Origin: Anaerolineaceae bacterium
GTDB lineage: Bacteria > Chloroflexota > Anaerolineae > 4572-78
Reading direction: 5' to 3'
DNA: 7,377 nucleotides
Assembly: GCA_024762375.1 (NCBI GenBank)
Contig: JANTHQ010000080.1
Coordinates: 1 to 7,377 of the forward strand
The notes beneath the pieces are model-generated. The model saw only the letters and a list, made by a program, of their open reading frames with translations, did not search any database and had not been told where the DNA came from. Of the stretch, positions 6,343 through 7,377 are shown piece by piece. Within the stretch, counting starts at the first letter, position 1, and the number at the start of each line of letters is the position of its first letter. The position numbers and the translations under genes are program-made.

Positions 6343-6400
6343 GAAATTATCAATTAACAATGAGCAAATTTTGTTCATTACACATTGATAATTGTTAATT
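6338..6400. repeat. Inverted array of 7-bp units between the HMG-CoA synthase and thiolase genes
   Basis: In 7-bp phase the sequence reads aatgaga, aattatc, aattaac, aatgagc, a palindromic centre aaatttt, then gttcatt, acacatt, gataatt, gttaatt. The right-hand units are reverse complements or near complements of the left-hand ones (aattatc/gataatt and aattaac/gttaatt exactly, aatgagc/gttcatt 6 of 7). The first unit overlaps the stop codon of the synthase gene. It has the same architecture as the array at 5226-5281 but an AT-rich motif. Confidence 0.75.
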
Positions 6401-6413
6401 GACCAGAGGAATT

Positions 6414-7377
6414 ATGCGAGACGTATCTATCATCGGAATTGGACAAACACCTGTGGGCGAACACTGGGACACCAGTTTGCGCCATTTGGCATACCACGCG
6501 CTGCGCGACGCGATGATTGACGCCGGCGTCGAGCGAGTGGATGCACTGTATGTGGGTAACATGCTGTCGGGCGAAATCAGCGCGCAGGCACATTTGGGCG
6601 CGTTGATTGCCGACTTTGCCGGCATGCGCGGCATCGAGGCCATTAAAGTGGAAGCCGCCTGCGCCAGCGGCGCCGCCGCCGTGAGGCAAGGACTCATCGG
6701 CGTTGCCAGCGGCATGCAGGATGTGGTCGCGGTGGTTGGTGTGGAAAAAATGACTGACAACATCGGCAGTAAAGTGACCGCCGGGCTGGCAGAAGCCGCC
6801 GATGCCGATTATGAAACCGTGCACGGCATCTCATTTGTCGGGTTGAACGCGCTGGTGATGCGCCGTTATATGTATGAATACGGCTTGAAACACGAAGATT
6901 TTGCCGCTTTCAGCGTGAATGCACACGCCAACGGCGCACACAATCCCAATGCGATGTTCCGTTCGCCCATCACCGAAAAAACCTTTTTAAACGCCGGAAT
7001 GGTAGCAGACCCCATCAGCCTGTTCGATGCCAGCCCGATGTGCGACGGTGCGGCAGCGGTGATTCTGTGCCCCACCGAACTGGCGAAACAATTTTCTGAC
7101 AAATCAGTGCGAATTGCCGCTTCGACCATCGCCACCGACAGCGTGGCAATTCACGACCGCAAAAACCCCATTTGGTTGCAAGCGGCAGAAGATTCGGCGC
7201 GACAGGCGTACAAATTGAGCGGCTATACCCCCGCCGATATTGACTTTTTTGAATTGCACGATGCGTTCACCATTATGTCGGCGCTCAGTTTGGAAGCGTG
7301 CGGTTTCGCCGAGCCGGGGCAGGGCACGCGGCTGGCAAAAGAGGGCGAAATCACTCTCAGCGGAAAACTGCCCATCA
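6414..7377 (+). CDS. Thiolase (archaeal acetyl-CoA C-acetyltransferase / SCP2-thiolase type), 3' end outside window
   Basis: The visible 321 residues belong to the thiolase group that accompanies archaeal HMG-CoA synthase; the expected role is condensing two acetyl-CoA to acetoacetyl-CoA. The N-terminus MRDVSIIGIGQTPVGEH is typical of the group. The nucleophile is Cys83 in VEAACASGAAAV (79-90). Downstream come FDASPMCDGAAAVIL (204-218) and ELHDAFT (280-286), where His282-Asp283 replaces the NEAFA motif of classical thiolases, as in SCP2-type enzymes. The C-terminal GHP-x-GATG motif would lie past the window edge, so about 60-70 residues are missing. The ATG follows GAGG (6406-6409) by 4 nt. 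It is co-oriented with the synthase gene and is probably the third gene of the operon; a DUF35 (OB-fold) gene would be expected next. Other acyl-CoA substrates cannot be excluded. Confidence 0.88.
   Translation, partial: MRDVSIIGIGQTPVGEHWDTSLRHLAYHALRDAMIDAGVERVDALYVGNMLSGEISAQAHLGALIADFAGMRGIEAIKVEAACASGAAAVRQGLIGVASGMQDVVAVVGVEKMTDNIGSKVTAGLAEAADADYETVHGISFVGLNALVMRRYMYEYGLKHEDFAAFSVNAHANGAHNPNAMFRSPITEKTFLNAGMVADPISLFDASPMCDGAAAVILCPTELAKQFSDKSVRIAASTIATDSVAIHDRKNPIWLQAAEDSARQAYKLSGYTPADIDFFELHDAFTIMSALSLEACGFAEPGQGTRLAKEGEITLSGKLPI

Overview
The window reads as a piece of a bacterial chromosome with moderately high GC, most plausibly from a member of the Chloroflexota (Anaerolineae-like). 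This is inferred from gene content: a tungsten-type aldehyde:ferredoxin oxidoreductase beside Thermus-like MoaD proteins, and an archaeal-style upper mevalonate pathway in a genome with ordinary bacterial -10 boxes, Shine-Dalgarno sites and intrinsic terminators. No 16S rRNA or marker gene is present, so the taxonomy is tentative.

Left part (1-2250): a strong promoter, a leader of about 230 nt with an attenuator-like terminator and a possible 26-codon leader ORF, then a full-length AOR-family oxidoreductase (324-2150) with its four cluster cysteines, ending in its own intrinsic terminator.

Middle part (2211-3820), minus strand and convergent with AOR: a MoaD/ThiS-type beta-grasp protein (3764-3486); an overlapping small ORF (ATGA overlap, 3489-3244) that looks like the C-terminal domain of Thermus MoaD-related proteins; and a 307-residue protein (3177-2254) joining a protoglobin-type heme domain to a C-terminal MoaD-like domain. 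The last gene seems to have its own promoter, with a CRP/FNR-type palindrome centred near -41. The three genes plus AOR suggest a module for a tungsten/molybdenum-pterin enzyme with a possible gas- or oxygen-sensing part. The globin-MoaD fusion is the most unusual item in the window.

Right part (3873-7377), plus strand: class II HMG-CoA reductase, archaeal-type HMG-CoA synthase and a thiolase of the SCP2/archaeal acetyl-CoA acetyltransferase type (cut by the window end). Together they cover acetyl-CoA to mevalonate for isoprenoid synthesis. The two spacers flanking the synthase gene each hold an inverted array of 7-bp units, about 56 bp (eight units) long, and the first supplies both the last codons of the reductase and the ribosome binding site of the synthase.
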